Shown one piece after another: positions 44,360 to 54,751 of a DNA stretch of 64,000 bases. Both the position numbers and the translations under genes were made by a program. The stretch comes from Culex pipiens pallens (lineage: Eukaryota > Arthropoda > Insecta > Diptera > Culicidae), in the NCBI RefSeq assembly GCF_016801865.2, contig NC_068938.1, positions 116,338,615 through 116,402,614 of the forward strand, read 5' to 3'. The notes beneath the pieces were generated by a model. That model was given only the letters and a program-made list of their open reading frames with translations. It was not told where the DNA came from and searched no databases. Position 1 is the first letter of the stretch, and each line of letters begins with the position of its first letter.

Positions 44360-44866
44360 TGTTGGGGACCTGGTTGCCTTCGATAAGTGGTCCGTGGTTC
44401 CGTTGGTAGGTCCCAACATAGACCGATAGTAGATTGGGCGCAGATCCATCTGCGCACACACACACTGGTTGAGGAGGTCCAATTAGTCCGCGGGAACGAC
44501 TCCCCGGGCTTCCGGGTGACGGTTTCGTGGTCACCGTAATAAAATAAAACACGCGAATTACCGTAAACTACACAAATTCTTACAAGAACGTTTATTTCTA
44601 GGACTGTACAATAATTTACACGCGCCGCGCCGCGGGCGCGACGGTCACCCCGTGACCTTTCTTCTTCGGGGACCTTTTTCCAACTTGAGTTGATTTCTAC
44701 TTTGTGCGATCGCTGAACCTAGTGCGATGTTTTTATCTTCGGCTAGAGAGAAAGTTCTGGGAGAAACATCTCTCCGCTCAGTCTACCTAAACTCTCAACA
44801 AATGACCCCCGGTCATTGATGATCGTTTGAGTTTGGTCCAGTGGAAGTCAACCTGACTCTCCAACA
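44360..44866 (-). repeat. 3' LTR
   Basis: 507 bp, starting TGTTGGGGACC and ending CTCTCCAACA on the plus strand. It contains a CA tract near 44455, a GC-rich palindromic stretch (gcgccgcgccgcgggcgcga near 44625) and tttatt/aataaa phrases that could supply polyadenylation signals. It is identical to the other LTR as far as I can read. Confidence 0.95.
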
Positions 44867-47067
44867 TTCTCACCCACCCTGAAATTCCCCGAATTTCTGA
44901 ACCTAAAGCATCACAAGAAGCTCAAGAGTGTGGGAGGGAATGATACAAACATGTGTCCTAGTTTGTGTTGTTTGTGTCCTAAGCTCAACCAAAACATGAG
45001 CTTGTGTGTCCTAAAAGTGTTTGTAGTCATAAATTCTTCCTTTTCTGAAAGTCTTGCTTGGTCAATGTTTAAGCCTATTACCCTAACCCGACAATCAGAT
45101 CGTCCAACCGAAATTTGTATCAGAAGTTGTGTTCGTTAGCAGACGATTCCATCGTGCCTCACCCACCATCGAAGATCACAACGTAGATGTGTGTTGGTGC
45201 TGATCAGCTGTTCGATTGCTGCCTGATGAGTGCGCAGAAAACCTTGCGTGCCGATCCCCATGACCAGCCAGCCCTTTTGATTGTATTCCACCACCGAGTC
45301 GTACGTCCAAGTACGTGCCAGCTGATTTGTGCGATCGTGTGCGATCGCTGTTCGCCTGCCGGTGCTGTTGTTGTTTGTAGATGTGCTTGCGATCTCCTTG
45401 CCGGACCAAAACCGCAACACATTTGTCCGTTACCACCAGCAAACTGCGACCGATGATCACAGCTGATGGATTGGTCCTCTTTGCGCTCCGACCCCTAGAC
45501 CCTGCCTAGAGTAGCGCGTGTAGAGTGCTGCTGCCCGAAGCCGTCCGTGGCTACAGTAGCACGTCGATGTAGAAGTACACCAGACATACGCAGCCGATGC
45601 CAGCTCCGTGTGTATGCGCTGACCCTGCCAGCGTGGTTGTGTGCAAACCAAAACACCGTACTGTTGTCTTTTGGTCCAATACAACAGTAACCGACGACCC
45701 TGCCGTCGATTCCAAAATTCGATGCGAGTTTGTTGGTAGGGTATTTGTCCCTTTTTTGAACCTCCAAATGATGAAACTCCGAAGCACGCGTCCTTGGCGC
45801 TTCGCAGATTGTGATCCTCCTTGAATGGGCAGCAGTGTTCCAACTGCCGGCCGTCCTTGATTCCGTTCAGCTTCCCCAAGGTGTGCATCCTTGACACCCC
45901 CAAAACTTGAACACGATGTAAGATCGGCTGTGTTCCAACAGCCGACCCAGGTTACGCCACACCTGGCAACGTCCCGTTGACGCCGCGCTGAGATGTGGGT
46001 TTGTGAATGGTTGATCCAGAAATTTGCAGTGCTTCCTCGACTGCACATAGGGTTGAGATCAAAACCCGTACTCCTGCTCCATCGCAGTCTGTCCACGACT
46101 GCTCCCAAATCCATGAATGGTGCGGATCGTGTATCGGCGTAAGCGACATCCGACGACCCACACGCTGACTTGCACCTGCTAGCCCAGTTTCCCATTGCGA
46201 CGATACCATCGTCGCCAATCAGTACCGTTAGCCGACGTCCCGATGACGTCACGGAAGATGATAACTTGTCCCGATCGGTGTGTGTAGATGACCGTTAGCA
46301 ACACTACCACCAGTTGGCAGTGGTCAACTCCAGAATGTTGTATGCGTGCCAGCAATGTATTGGTTGACCGTGCAGTGACATGAAAGAGGATTATGGTTTT
46401 TAGGGTGTAGCGACCGATGTCCGGCTTCGGCGGACATATACTTTTGAGTGTGTTTACCTTAAGAAACCTAAAGTTGTGCAGCCTCTTCATGGTGTATGGT
46501 CTTTCCCAGATGATTCCCGACGAGTTACACCGTCCAACCGATCGCCGTTGTTGCATGCCGAATCAGATCTCGCTCCGTGGAGATCAAAGTTGATCGCGTG
46601 CCGGTATCAGCAACCCTGACGATGACGACTCACATCTACGACCGTAACAGCTGATCGCCCGATCGCCGGTCGTCCAAAAGTGTGAGTTGGTGTGAATTCC
46701 TTTTGTTTTCCCAACGAACCGTCGCTCGTCTTGCCTTGTGCCAGCTATCCGCTGCTGGCCCCGATTGTTTGCAGAACCGTAGTGGTTGGAATGAGACACC
46801 ACGATGATCCCTTTGTACTGCCGTCGTCTCGCTCGCAGTGACGACACCATGACGTCACGTTGTGTGTAGACAGCATCCGTTTTGGCCAGCTCGAGTGTGA
46901 GCGATCATCCCAGCGACGTTCTGCGTGGTCGGTTGGCGATCACGATGACTCAGCGCCGGATGTGAGTTATTGGTGTTGGTGTGGTATCACAGCAAGGAAT
47001 AGAAAAATGTTGTGTAATATTCCGTAGGAGGGTCCAAGCCTCGGCGACATATACCGTTCTTATATAT

Positions 47068-48207
47068 TTACCTGGATAAGAAGGTTTCGCTCCAAACGGT
47101 ATGTGTTGTGTCCTCTGAAGCTGCGTTGATGAAGTGTCCGAACGTGTTGCCACAGACACGTTGGTGAATCTCGTGACGCGTGTCACAAGTGCAGCTCCGG
47201 TTGCTAGGGTAGTTTATCCGAGTTGTGCTGATTGCTCCTCTGCAACAGCTGAGTGTTGACGTCATCCTGACGTCACGATGTGCGATGGTGTTCACCCTGG
47301 ACAACGACACGTGGCGACCGTTCGCCGATCGTTGATGACGTCGTCGCGTTGAGTCCGTGTTGGTGATATGACGACCGATTACGTCACGCCTCCTCACACC
47401 GATAGCAGACGATGGCGATCCTTGCAGCCACCGGCCACCGATGGTTAATTGAAGTTGATTGATGTTGATGGATGTTCGCGACCGGGATAGTGCGACCGTG
47501 CACAAGAAGATGAGCGTTTCTGCTCCGAAACCAGCCGTGCCGACGACGAAGTGATGTGTAGCGGGCGTGTGGCTCAGCAGTGTTGGTTCGAGAAGAGATT
47601 TTGATGGTGTTAGCGAGTGATTGTGCTCGGCTTCGGCCGACATATACCGATGTTTATAAATATTTACCTTTGGAAATAGGTGTGTCCTCCTAATCGGTAG
47701 CATGTCAGCAGCCAGAAGAAGTCCAAACTCCATCATCCCGAGAGCAGACCAGCTTGTGTGGTCAGCTTCCAGCCAAGATGAACCGTGTGAGTAAACGTAC
47801 TCAGATCCAGCGAGCGCGACGTGTTTCATGGTGAGTTGGAAGTCTGCTCGCTCGCGATTTGTTGTTGAGTTCCAGGCCGCTGTGCACACCGTGCACTCCA
47901 TTTGTAGTCCGTGAAGAAAGGTTCTGCTGGACAATGACCTTTGTCCAGCCCAGCCAAATTGAAATGGCGCGATCCATCCAGCGCGCAAAATGGCGCAAAG
48001 TCCATCTCCAGGTAGTACGAACCGTTTCGCGTGTCCAAATCCTTCAACCAGTGTCCTCCGGTGGTTCCCCAACATCCGCAATATCCGGTTCGAAGGACCA
48101 TTATGTTGGGGACCTGGTTGCCTTCGATAAGTGGTCCGTGGTTCCGTTGGTAGGTCCCAACATAGACCGATAGTAGATTGGGCGCAGATCCATCTGCGCA
48201 CACACAC
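47068..48207 (-). CDS. Unassigned 379-codon ORF spanning LTR and internal region
   Basis: An uninterrupted frame starts inside the 5' LTR, passes through the primer-binding site and ends at AGG TAA in the second donor-like repeat. The translation (MCVRRWICAQ...) shows no gag knuckle, protease, RT or integrase motif and no signal peptide. GC-rich sequence lowers stop frequency, yet 379 codons is long for chance. A second internal ORF of 233 codons (45551-46252, minus) is equally unrecognised. Either could be a relic or an accident of the GC-rich repeats. Confidence 0.25.
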   Translation of the reverse strand: MCVRRWICAQSTIGLCWDLPTEPRTTYRRQPGPQHNGPSNRILRMLGNHRRTLVEGFGHAKRFVLPGDGLCAILRAGWIAPFQFGWAGQRSLSSRTFLHGLQMECTVCTAAWNSTTNRERADFQLTMKHVALAGSEYVYSHGSSWLEADHTSWSALGMMEFGLLLAADMLPIRRTHLFPKVNIYKHRYMSAEAEHNHSLTPSKSLLEPTLLSHTPATHHFVVGTAGFGAETLIFLCTVALSRSRTSININQLQLTIGGRWLQGSPSSAIGVRRRDVIGRHITNTDSTRRRHQRSANGRHVSLSRVNTIAHRDVRMTSTLSCCRGAISTTRINYPSNRSCTCDTRHEIHQRVCGNTFGHFINAASEDTTHTVWSETFLSR

Positions 48208-48610
48208 ACTGGTTGAGGAGGTCCAATTAGTCCGCGGGAACGACTCCCCGGGCTTCCGGGTGACGGTTTCGTGGTCACCGTAATAAAATAAAACACGCGA
48301 ATTACCGTAAACTACACAAATTCTTACAAGAACGTTTATTTCTAGGACTGTACAATAATTTACACGCGCCGCGCCGCGGGCGCGACGGTCACCCCGTGAC
48401 CTTTCTTCTTCGGGGACCTTTTTCCAACTTGAGTTGATTTCTACTTTGTGCGATCGCTGAACCTAGTGCGATGTTTTTATCTTCGGCTAGAGAGAAAGTT
48501 CTGGGAGAAACATCTCTCCGCTCAGTCTACCTAAACTCTCAACAAATGACCCCCGGTCATTGATGATCGTTTGAGTTTGGTCCAGTGGAAGTCAACCTGA
48601 CTCTCCAACA
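48104..48610 (-). repeat. 5' LTR
   Basis: The matching 507-bp direct repeat. On the minus strand it precedes the primer-binding site and would contain the element's promoter; no TATA box was assigned. Confidence 0.95.
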
Positions 48611-48715
48611 CTTTTAAAAGGGTGACGCAGGGTGAACTTTAAAAAAGGATAGAAAGTATTCTTTTTGAGGATTGAAAGTACCCTTTTGAGGGATACTTCT
48701 GACTTTGGGTGTATA

Positions 48716-48790
48716 GCGCCCGCGGGATTCGAACCAGCAACATCTGGATTGAGAGTCCAGTGCGCGTGTTACTATGAACCACAACAGAGA
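48716..48790 (-). repeat. tRNA-like sequence (SINE head or tRNA relic)
   Basis: On the minus strand a B box GGTTCGAATCCC and an anticodon-like arm CTGGACTCTCAATCCAG can be read, but the acceptor and D arms do not close well. It is probably a tRNA-derived SINE fragment. Confidence 0.5.
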
Positions 48791-48799
48791 ACAGATATA

Positions 48800-50280
48800 C
48801 ATCTGGACTCGAACTTGTGACAAAAACATAGCAGTAAACTTGTTTAAAATGTTTTTTTTTTAGCGATAGCTTAAAATAGTACCATTCCACATGTTAACTC
48901 CGAATTCGTATATAACATTGTACCCTACGATATTTTTTGGCTTTTTGGGTGTTTTTGCCAATACCCCTGACTCAAGCCGGTTCTAATAATACCCAATAAG
49001 CAAAAAAATTTAAAAAAATTACAGGACATTTATAAAAAAAAATCTAGTTCTGTTTTCTGTGGAACCACTGTAGATTATTATTATTATTAAGAAAAATGAA
49101 TAAAAAAAAAGAAATTATTTTCTTATTTCTGTTTTATAAAACCTTCCAAAACATGTTGGCATCACTGTTTTCTCAACACACTGACGGTGATATGCAGAGT
49201 GTGATTGTAGCAAGTAACACCTGGACACCGATGAAAAAAAAAACAGAGTAATAACGACCATCGTACCTGCGTCCAATGATGAGGTCTTGTCATGTGCACA
49301 TTGGACAATAGGTATCACATGGCATATTGAAGAAGCGTGAATGGGTTCAAAATGACTACATAAAAGAGTCGAGGATGGATTCTATCGATTAAAATCTCCA
49401 ACCTGATGGCATACACTTAATAACCATTAAGTGCACTCGAAATACTTAAATTGTCAAAGGGGTGAGTTTTCCTCAGATTGGCTCAGCATCTTTGCCGATG
49501 ACACTTTTGGGGTGCTCAATTTGAGAAGGTTTTATGTAACCACTGGGAAAACGCCGAAACTCGCACACATCTACGCATGTTCTCACCCGTACATGTACTC
49601 ACAGTTTTGTAATCTTACTTTTATCACTGCTAAGCGAGCGAGATCCGTCGGGGAAATTTCCGCTCCTGCTAAAGTCTTCACACAGCAAATTCCTCCCGCA
49701 GGCCTTTTGAGCGAATGGGAATCTCGTGCCCTCGCCGATAATTAGATGAATAAACGAATTTCCACCGGTGAGCTTCAGATTTCCACTTGTTTGAGAAGGT
49801 ACCAACGCCTATCACAAATCACACTCTGTCTCCCAAAAGGCATAAAAAACAGCACTTGCTAGTCCACCCGCAAAAAATATGATTCATCTCACAGATGGCC
49901 TGGAGGAGTAAAACACTTGCTGCCCGAAAACGACAATGACCTGGCCGGGAGTTGCGAGTATCCACGTCCTTAACAGTAGAGATCTCACCAATGACTGATA
50001 TCTTCTCCTTCACTCGCGGGAGCAGGAGCCCTGAATGAATTCCGTTCCTCCAAGGACATGCGCCTTCCGGTCAAAATAAACAGGAGAGAGAACAACCGAT
50101 GATAACCCGCTCGTCCTGACGAACGATAGGTCGTTGTGAGTGGTTCTTGGCGAACATGTGATTTCAGGCCAGATGCATACTATTAGGGTGCCAAAAATAT
50201 TATTCCATGTTAGTGAATTTGGAACTAAATGTTGGCCCCAGTCTAACCTAAAGGGTTAAGTCGATAGCTCATTCCAGGTG
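48800..50280. other. Intergenic, no gene identified
   Basis: AT-rich up to about 49400, then mixed composition to 50250. There are short fortuitous ORFs only and no recognisable element boundary. Confidence 0.4.
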
Positions 50281-50294
50281 TAGGAGTCGTCTCC

Positions 50295-50495
50295 CTGGGT
50301 CCTGCCTCGGTGGAGTCGCTGGTAGGCCGTTTTTACTCACAATCCAAAGGTCGTCAGTTCGAATCCCGGGGTGGATGGAAGCTAAGGTGTAAAAAGAGGT
50401 TTGCAATTGCCTCAACAATCAAGCCTTCGGACACCTAGTTTCGAGTAGGAATCTCACAATCGAGAACGCCAAGGCAATTCTGTAGAGCGAATAAT
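50295..50495 (+). repeat. tRNA-derived SINE with CCTTCGGACRCCTAG body
   Basis: The head has an A-box-like ggtggagtcgctggtagg and a B box GTTCGAATCCC (about 50358). The body includes aaaagaggttt and gccttcggacacctag. The body matches the copy at 53075-53330. Confidence 0.7.
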
Positions 50496-50499
50496 TAGA

Positions 50500-52109
50500 T
50501 TAGAATTAGTTAGTGAATTTAAAAGCTGACAATTGTTTTTTTCAAAACTCGTCAAAGTGCCACCTGATTTCCAATGCTAAGAAATGGATGTGGTGAATGA
50601 ATAAATAGTGTGTTTTACTGTATTGCAAGACACGCAACCGGTTAATAATATTTACAGGCAATTCTATCATCTTTGGGAATTTTTTAAGTTACCCTATCGT
50701 ATGGGGGAAAATACATCTCTCTTGAATGGAGCTCAGCACCATCGTGCCCAACGTGGGCCAGGAAGCAGTAGTGTGAAATTGTACGGTCCTCCGTGGTCTA
50801 CACGAGCAGGATCTGAATGATTTATACGATTGTTTATCAGGAAACGATAGCAATAGCTTAAAATGTGCACAGCGTGTATTTCAACGTGACAACCTTCACA
50901 TTTTTTCTTGGCAGGTTTTATTTCAACATAATAATTTATTATTGTCCTTATCATTATGATTATTATGTACAGTATGTAAAAAATAGTATTTACACTAGAG
51001 TGGTCCAAATCCGGAATTTCTCGGGGCTACCCCCTGAAATCAAAGATTTACCTATCACTAGGCAAAATTCCAAACTTGAGCTCATCCAAACCGCGGGAAC
51101 CCCTCCCTCCAATCGCTTGAAGTTTGTATGGGAAAAATCGTCCAAATGTATGAAGAAAAACAACTGTTTTACTTTTTTACCTGTGGAGGGCGCCAGAGTT
51201 ATCTGATTTTTACCATTTCTCAGATGTGGAACCTTCATTAAATTTTGCACAACTTTCCGGAAGACACTTTATTTTTAAGGATTTTTTGCTGATAAGTTAT
51301 TAGCTTCTGAAAAGGATCATTTTGGCGAGGCCGGCTCTAAGAGGCAACAGTCAGGCAGGCAAGCAAGCGCGCATGCACCTGCATTTATAAATAATTGATT
51401 ATAGGTAGCCCCTTAGAGCCATCTGCGCTTAAACGGTCCTTTTCGGAAGAAAATAACTTTTCAGCACAAAAAAGCAAAACACAAGTGAATAAACTGTTTC
51501 GACTTAGCTTCGATTTTCAGGATTTTTCCTCAACAATAACTTCGCAAATTCTCCACTAATCGAAAATCCAACTTCACTAGCAGAAAGCATTCGCGATAAT
51601 CTTTCGCTAGCATCATTTTTTCACTTGTGAAACTTTTAACACGGATGAAAATCACATTGAAGTTTAAGAAAACTGAGCGCGATACGTTCTTTCAACTCGC
51701 TCGCTTCGCATTGCAAATGTATGGGAAATCCCATTTTCTTAAGGTTTGTTCTGCACGGTGCGCCACTTCCATCCAAATATTCCCAAAAGTGAGATCCTTA
51801 TTGAAAATTTAATGCTCTACAACTTTGTAGAACACACCAAAACTGTGAAACTCGATCCTGAAAAGTTATTAGCGATTTAAAAATGTCATTTTTGTATGAA
51901 AATCTTTGTTTTTCACCAACTTTAGGCGCGGGTATCTTAACCAATTTCACTCAAAATTTGCATAGATGCACAGACCCAATAAACCGTTTTTCGCTTGTGG
52001 AGCAGGGGGTCATTTTTTCTGGGCACCCTACCCTAGTAACATTTTTAAACTTACTGGATTTATCATGGTTCTGAAAACCTTCATACGGCCTGAATAGGCT
52101 TTTATGGCC
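50500..52109. other. Intergenic dispersed-repeat sequence
   Basis: Positions 51000-51700 and 51800-52080 contain stock repeat phrases of this genome (for example ctctacaactttgtagaaca near 51813). There are no TIR boundaries I can place and no coding features. Confidence 0.4.
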
Positions 52110-52111
52110 TA

Positions 52112-52717
52112 CCGTCAGTGGGGGTGACATTGGGTCAGGGGAGAGAGATTGGGTCAAAGTGATTTTTTACGGATTTTACAATTTCTCAGGTTCTTCTCAA
52201 TGGAACTGAATTCTGTTAAACGGGTTGTGTAGGGGACATCATAAGATGACTTCGCTGAAAAAATCTCGTTCCTAGAACAAATCCTGTTATTTTGGCAGCT
52301 GTCTAAAGTTGAGGCACGTTTTTGACCAAAAATGACCTCTCAAAAATTCATTTTTCTAATATTTTTGTTGGAATTGCTCGAAAACCACCCAAATTTTTGA
52401 AAATCTCCACTTCAAACATTGTAGCATGCCAATACGATTCCCTCGAATAAGAAACACTATTGGATGACTTGTTTTTCCCATATCATTTCATTTGACCCAA
52501 TGTCACCTCCTCTAAGGGGTGAAATTGGGTCAATTTTCAAACTATTGGCATTTAAGGTAGTGTTCATCAAAATCCACCACATTTTGGGAAAATGTTAGTA
52601 AACTATCTAAAAACAAATCTACGTTGAAAGATTATCGATGTTATTTAAATTGTTTTTGTTATTAATCAATTACGAGAGGTGTATCGTTTTTTGACCCATA
52701 TCCACCCCCACTGACGG
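52112..52717. repeat. TA-flanked TIR element with CCGTCAGTGGGGGTG termini
   Basis: The termini CCGTCAGTGGGGGTG are inverted and flanked by TA (52110-52111, 52718-52719). Internal attgggtca/tgacccaat phrases recur near both ends. It is 606 bp with no ORF. It resembles the ends of 15661-15881 in form (CCGT...TGGGG). Confidence 0.85.
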
Positions 52718-53074
52718 TACTTAAAACCTATAATGCTACTAGGATAATGTACATGCACATTTTGTGATGAAACATGCAAACAATTTAAAGTTTGACAGAA
52801 ACCTAGAATTACGTTTTGTTACGAAACTAATGCCTAAAACTAATAGTTCATGTTTGTTCATCATTTGAAATATTAACATAAATAATTATTTGTTAAATCA
52901 CCATTACTCTAGTGACCCCAAATAAGCATATTGAATCAACAAAATGTTTTAATGATTTGAAAATCAAGACTTTTGTTGAGTCAACGCTAAACGTCAAAGC
53001 AACTTTTTCAAAACAACAAAATAAAAGAGCTTAACAAAGTGGCCATGAAGTGAAACTATCCTGTGGTTCCGGGA

Positions 53075-53335
53075 TTAGCAACGGCGTCGGTGGTGTAGTG
53101 AATGGTTGATTCTTATCGACAACAGCGTTTTTCCTAAAACCCACTTTTTCATTTTCAAGGCGAGATTTGCCTGATCACGCCTTCTATCGGATGGGAAGTT
53201 AAACGTCGGTCCATTTGCGTAAAAGAGGTTCTGGGTAACTCACCACACATAACCTTCGGACGCCTAGGAATGAGCAGAAACTTGCAACAGAGACCACAAA
53301 AGACCCGAGGGTCGAAGATGGATTGCTTTTTTGCA
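53075..53335 (+). repeat. SINE related to the copy at 50295-50495
   Basis: Shares the body (taaaagaggtt, aaccttcggacgcctag, gcagaaacttgcaacagaga). The tRNA-like head is degraded. Confidence 0.6.
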
Positions 53336-53339
53336 CAAA

Positions 53340-54214
53340 AAAAAAATTGGCAGGACAACGATGGATCAACTAGAACCAGGACCGCCGCCGGAAGTTCTGC
53401 TGATCAAGGCAGGAATTAAAGAATAGCTTTCCATTTTTATTTTCAGATGACCCTTCATCCAGTCTAACATCCATACATAACACTAAAGACTAGAGAACCT
53501 AGAGCTTATGGCCGTTCTCTACTAAGCTCCAGGTTCTCTACTAAAGACAAACTGTGAATACAAAGAGACGAGTTGTTCCTTTTAATTCCGCTATATATTT
53601 TTAATATCTTGACAGATACGTATTTCGTCTACTACTTGCAGACTTCATCAGTGTTCTGTTCTGCGTTTGAAGTTAATGCACGCGTTTCCCATAGTAATTT
53701 CCATGCAAACTTAAACCCCCCAGCGACAAGCCAGTTTTCAACCAAATGAGCTCAAATTTGGTTTGAGAGTCCCTATGGGTACCCTCTGCAAGATGGACCT
53801 TATTTCAGCCGGATCCGAGAACTTTCGAAAAAAAAAAATGACCCACTCTAATGCCTTTTTATTAATTTCTTGCCGCTGAATTTCTTTAGTCACGTGAAGG
53901 GAGCAAGGGCATCTATACGAATTGTCTTTATCCCCGCTACGAATTTCCGGTGCTTGGGGAGGGGAGATGAGATTATTTTATTCTTAGCGCCGGTAGGTAT
54001 TTGTAGCATTGAAATGAGCATGAACATGAGCACGATTGACTGCCAATGAGCTGCTACTCCGTTATTGACAGATCAGCTGAAGTTAAACAATTAATCAAAA
54101 ATGATCAGTGGGAGCCAACCATCCGTTATTGTAGCATTGAAATTCGTGCCATAAAACATATGTGATTACGGAGTAAAAGATGATAGAATTGTTCACCTAG
54201 CGCTTACATTCGAT
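53340..54214. other. Intergenic repeat-rich sequence
   Basis: Positions about 53560-53690 contain the phrase acgtatttcgtctactactt, which I recognise as a common mosquito repeat motif. The tandem phrase ctccaggttctctactaaag/ctagagaacctagagc lies near 53490-53545. I see no gene. Confidence 0.4.
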
Positions 54215-54507
54215 TCCAGGACCAAGTTGCTTGCGGGTATGGTCCGGGTCCAAGCTATCCTCAAGGACTGGAAGGATCGTTAGCACCTATCTAAAGTGCG
54301 AAAGGACCCCTACGTCACCTTAGTGGTATAGATGTTTGTAGGGAGGTTTTGGACTCAATGTTAGTAGGAGAGGTAGAACCCTAGGATACACCTCGAAAGG
54401 CGTTCCAAATTACGGTGGGCCTTTCTCGATTGGAGCAGATGGGAATCGAACCCAGAACCATTCGCTTACAAAGCGAACACCGTAACCATTCAGCCACGGC
54501 CGCTCCT
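54215..54507 (-). repeat. tRNA-Thr-like SINE adjoining LINE copy 2
   Basis: On the minus strand from 54507: GGCCGTGGCTGAATGGTTAC, then an anticodon arm TTCGCTTTGTAAGCGAA (loop TTTGTAA, anticodon TGT) and B box GGTTCGATTCCC, followed by a body ending near 54215. The same head, split by a hAT-type element, occurs at 42250-42274 and 43863-43900. The LINE target site abuts its 5' end. Confidence 0.8.
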
Positions 54508-54751
54508 ACTTTAAATTGTTTTTTTTTTTTTTTTTTTTTAAATTTATATTTATTCAAATTTCTTTTCCATGTACATTCATTCAGTTAAAATATTATTGAG
54601 TGTCCAATCATAAACGATGACTTTTCACCTCAATTTTAAATACTAGCAACATTCATTTATTCATGAAATATTGTAGCTTTCGCTATTCAGTGATTTCAAA
54701 TGTAGGAGGTCCTACATGTACAAAAGGGAAAAGGGATACCTTAAAACTAAC

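Larger units (their letters stand above)
44360..48610 (-). mobile_element. Young non-autonomous LTR retrotransposon, BEL/Pao-like
   Basis: Direct 507-bp LTRs at 44360-44866 and 48104-48610 (TG...CA ends) are flanked by the 5-bp duplication CTTTT (44355-44359 and 48611-48615). I see no difference between the two LTRs. On the minus strand the primer-binding site TGGTCCTTCGAACCGGAT (48083-48100) lies 3 nt after the 5' LTR, and the purine tract GGGTGGGTGAGAA (44867-44879) abuts the 3' LTR, fixing the orientation. The internal 3.2 kb is too short for gag-pol and shows no protease, RT or integrase motifs. The BEL/Pao assignment rests on TGTTGG ends and general form, so it is tentative. The interior has four TGACGTCA octamers and three donor-like repeats about 600 bp apart. 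Confidence 0.93.
44269..48711. repeat. TA-flanked MITE split by the LTR element
   Basis: With the LTR element and one target duplication removed, about 190 bp remain. The termini are CACTCAAAGTAAAAAGTATCC and, inverted, CACCCAAAGTCAGAAGTATCC, with TA at 44267-44268 and 48712-48713. Its interior has cccttt/aaaggg palindromic phrases, one of which received the LTR insertion. Confidence 0.8.

Noticed and set aside
44930..48173. Many 70-230-codon ORFs on both strands inside the LTR element
   Set aside because: Overlapping in several frames without domain motifs, they reflect GC-rich repeats. Only the 379-codon frame was kept, as a low-confidence entry.
54435..54507. Functional tRNA-Thr gene (minus strand)
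   Set aside because: The anticodon arm is good, but the sequence continues into a SINE body and the same head recurs at 42250-43900; the acceptor stem does not close cleanly.
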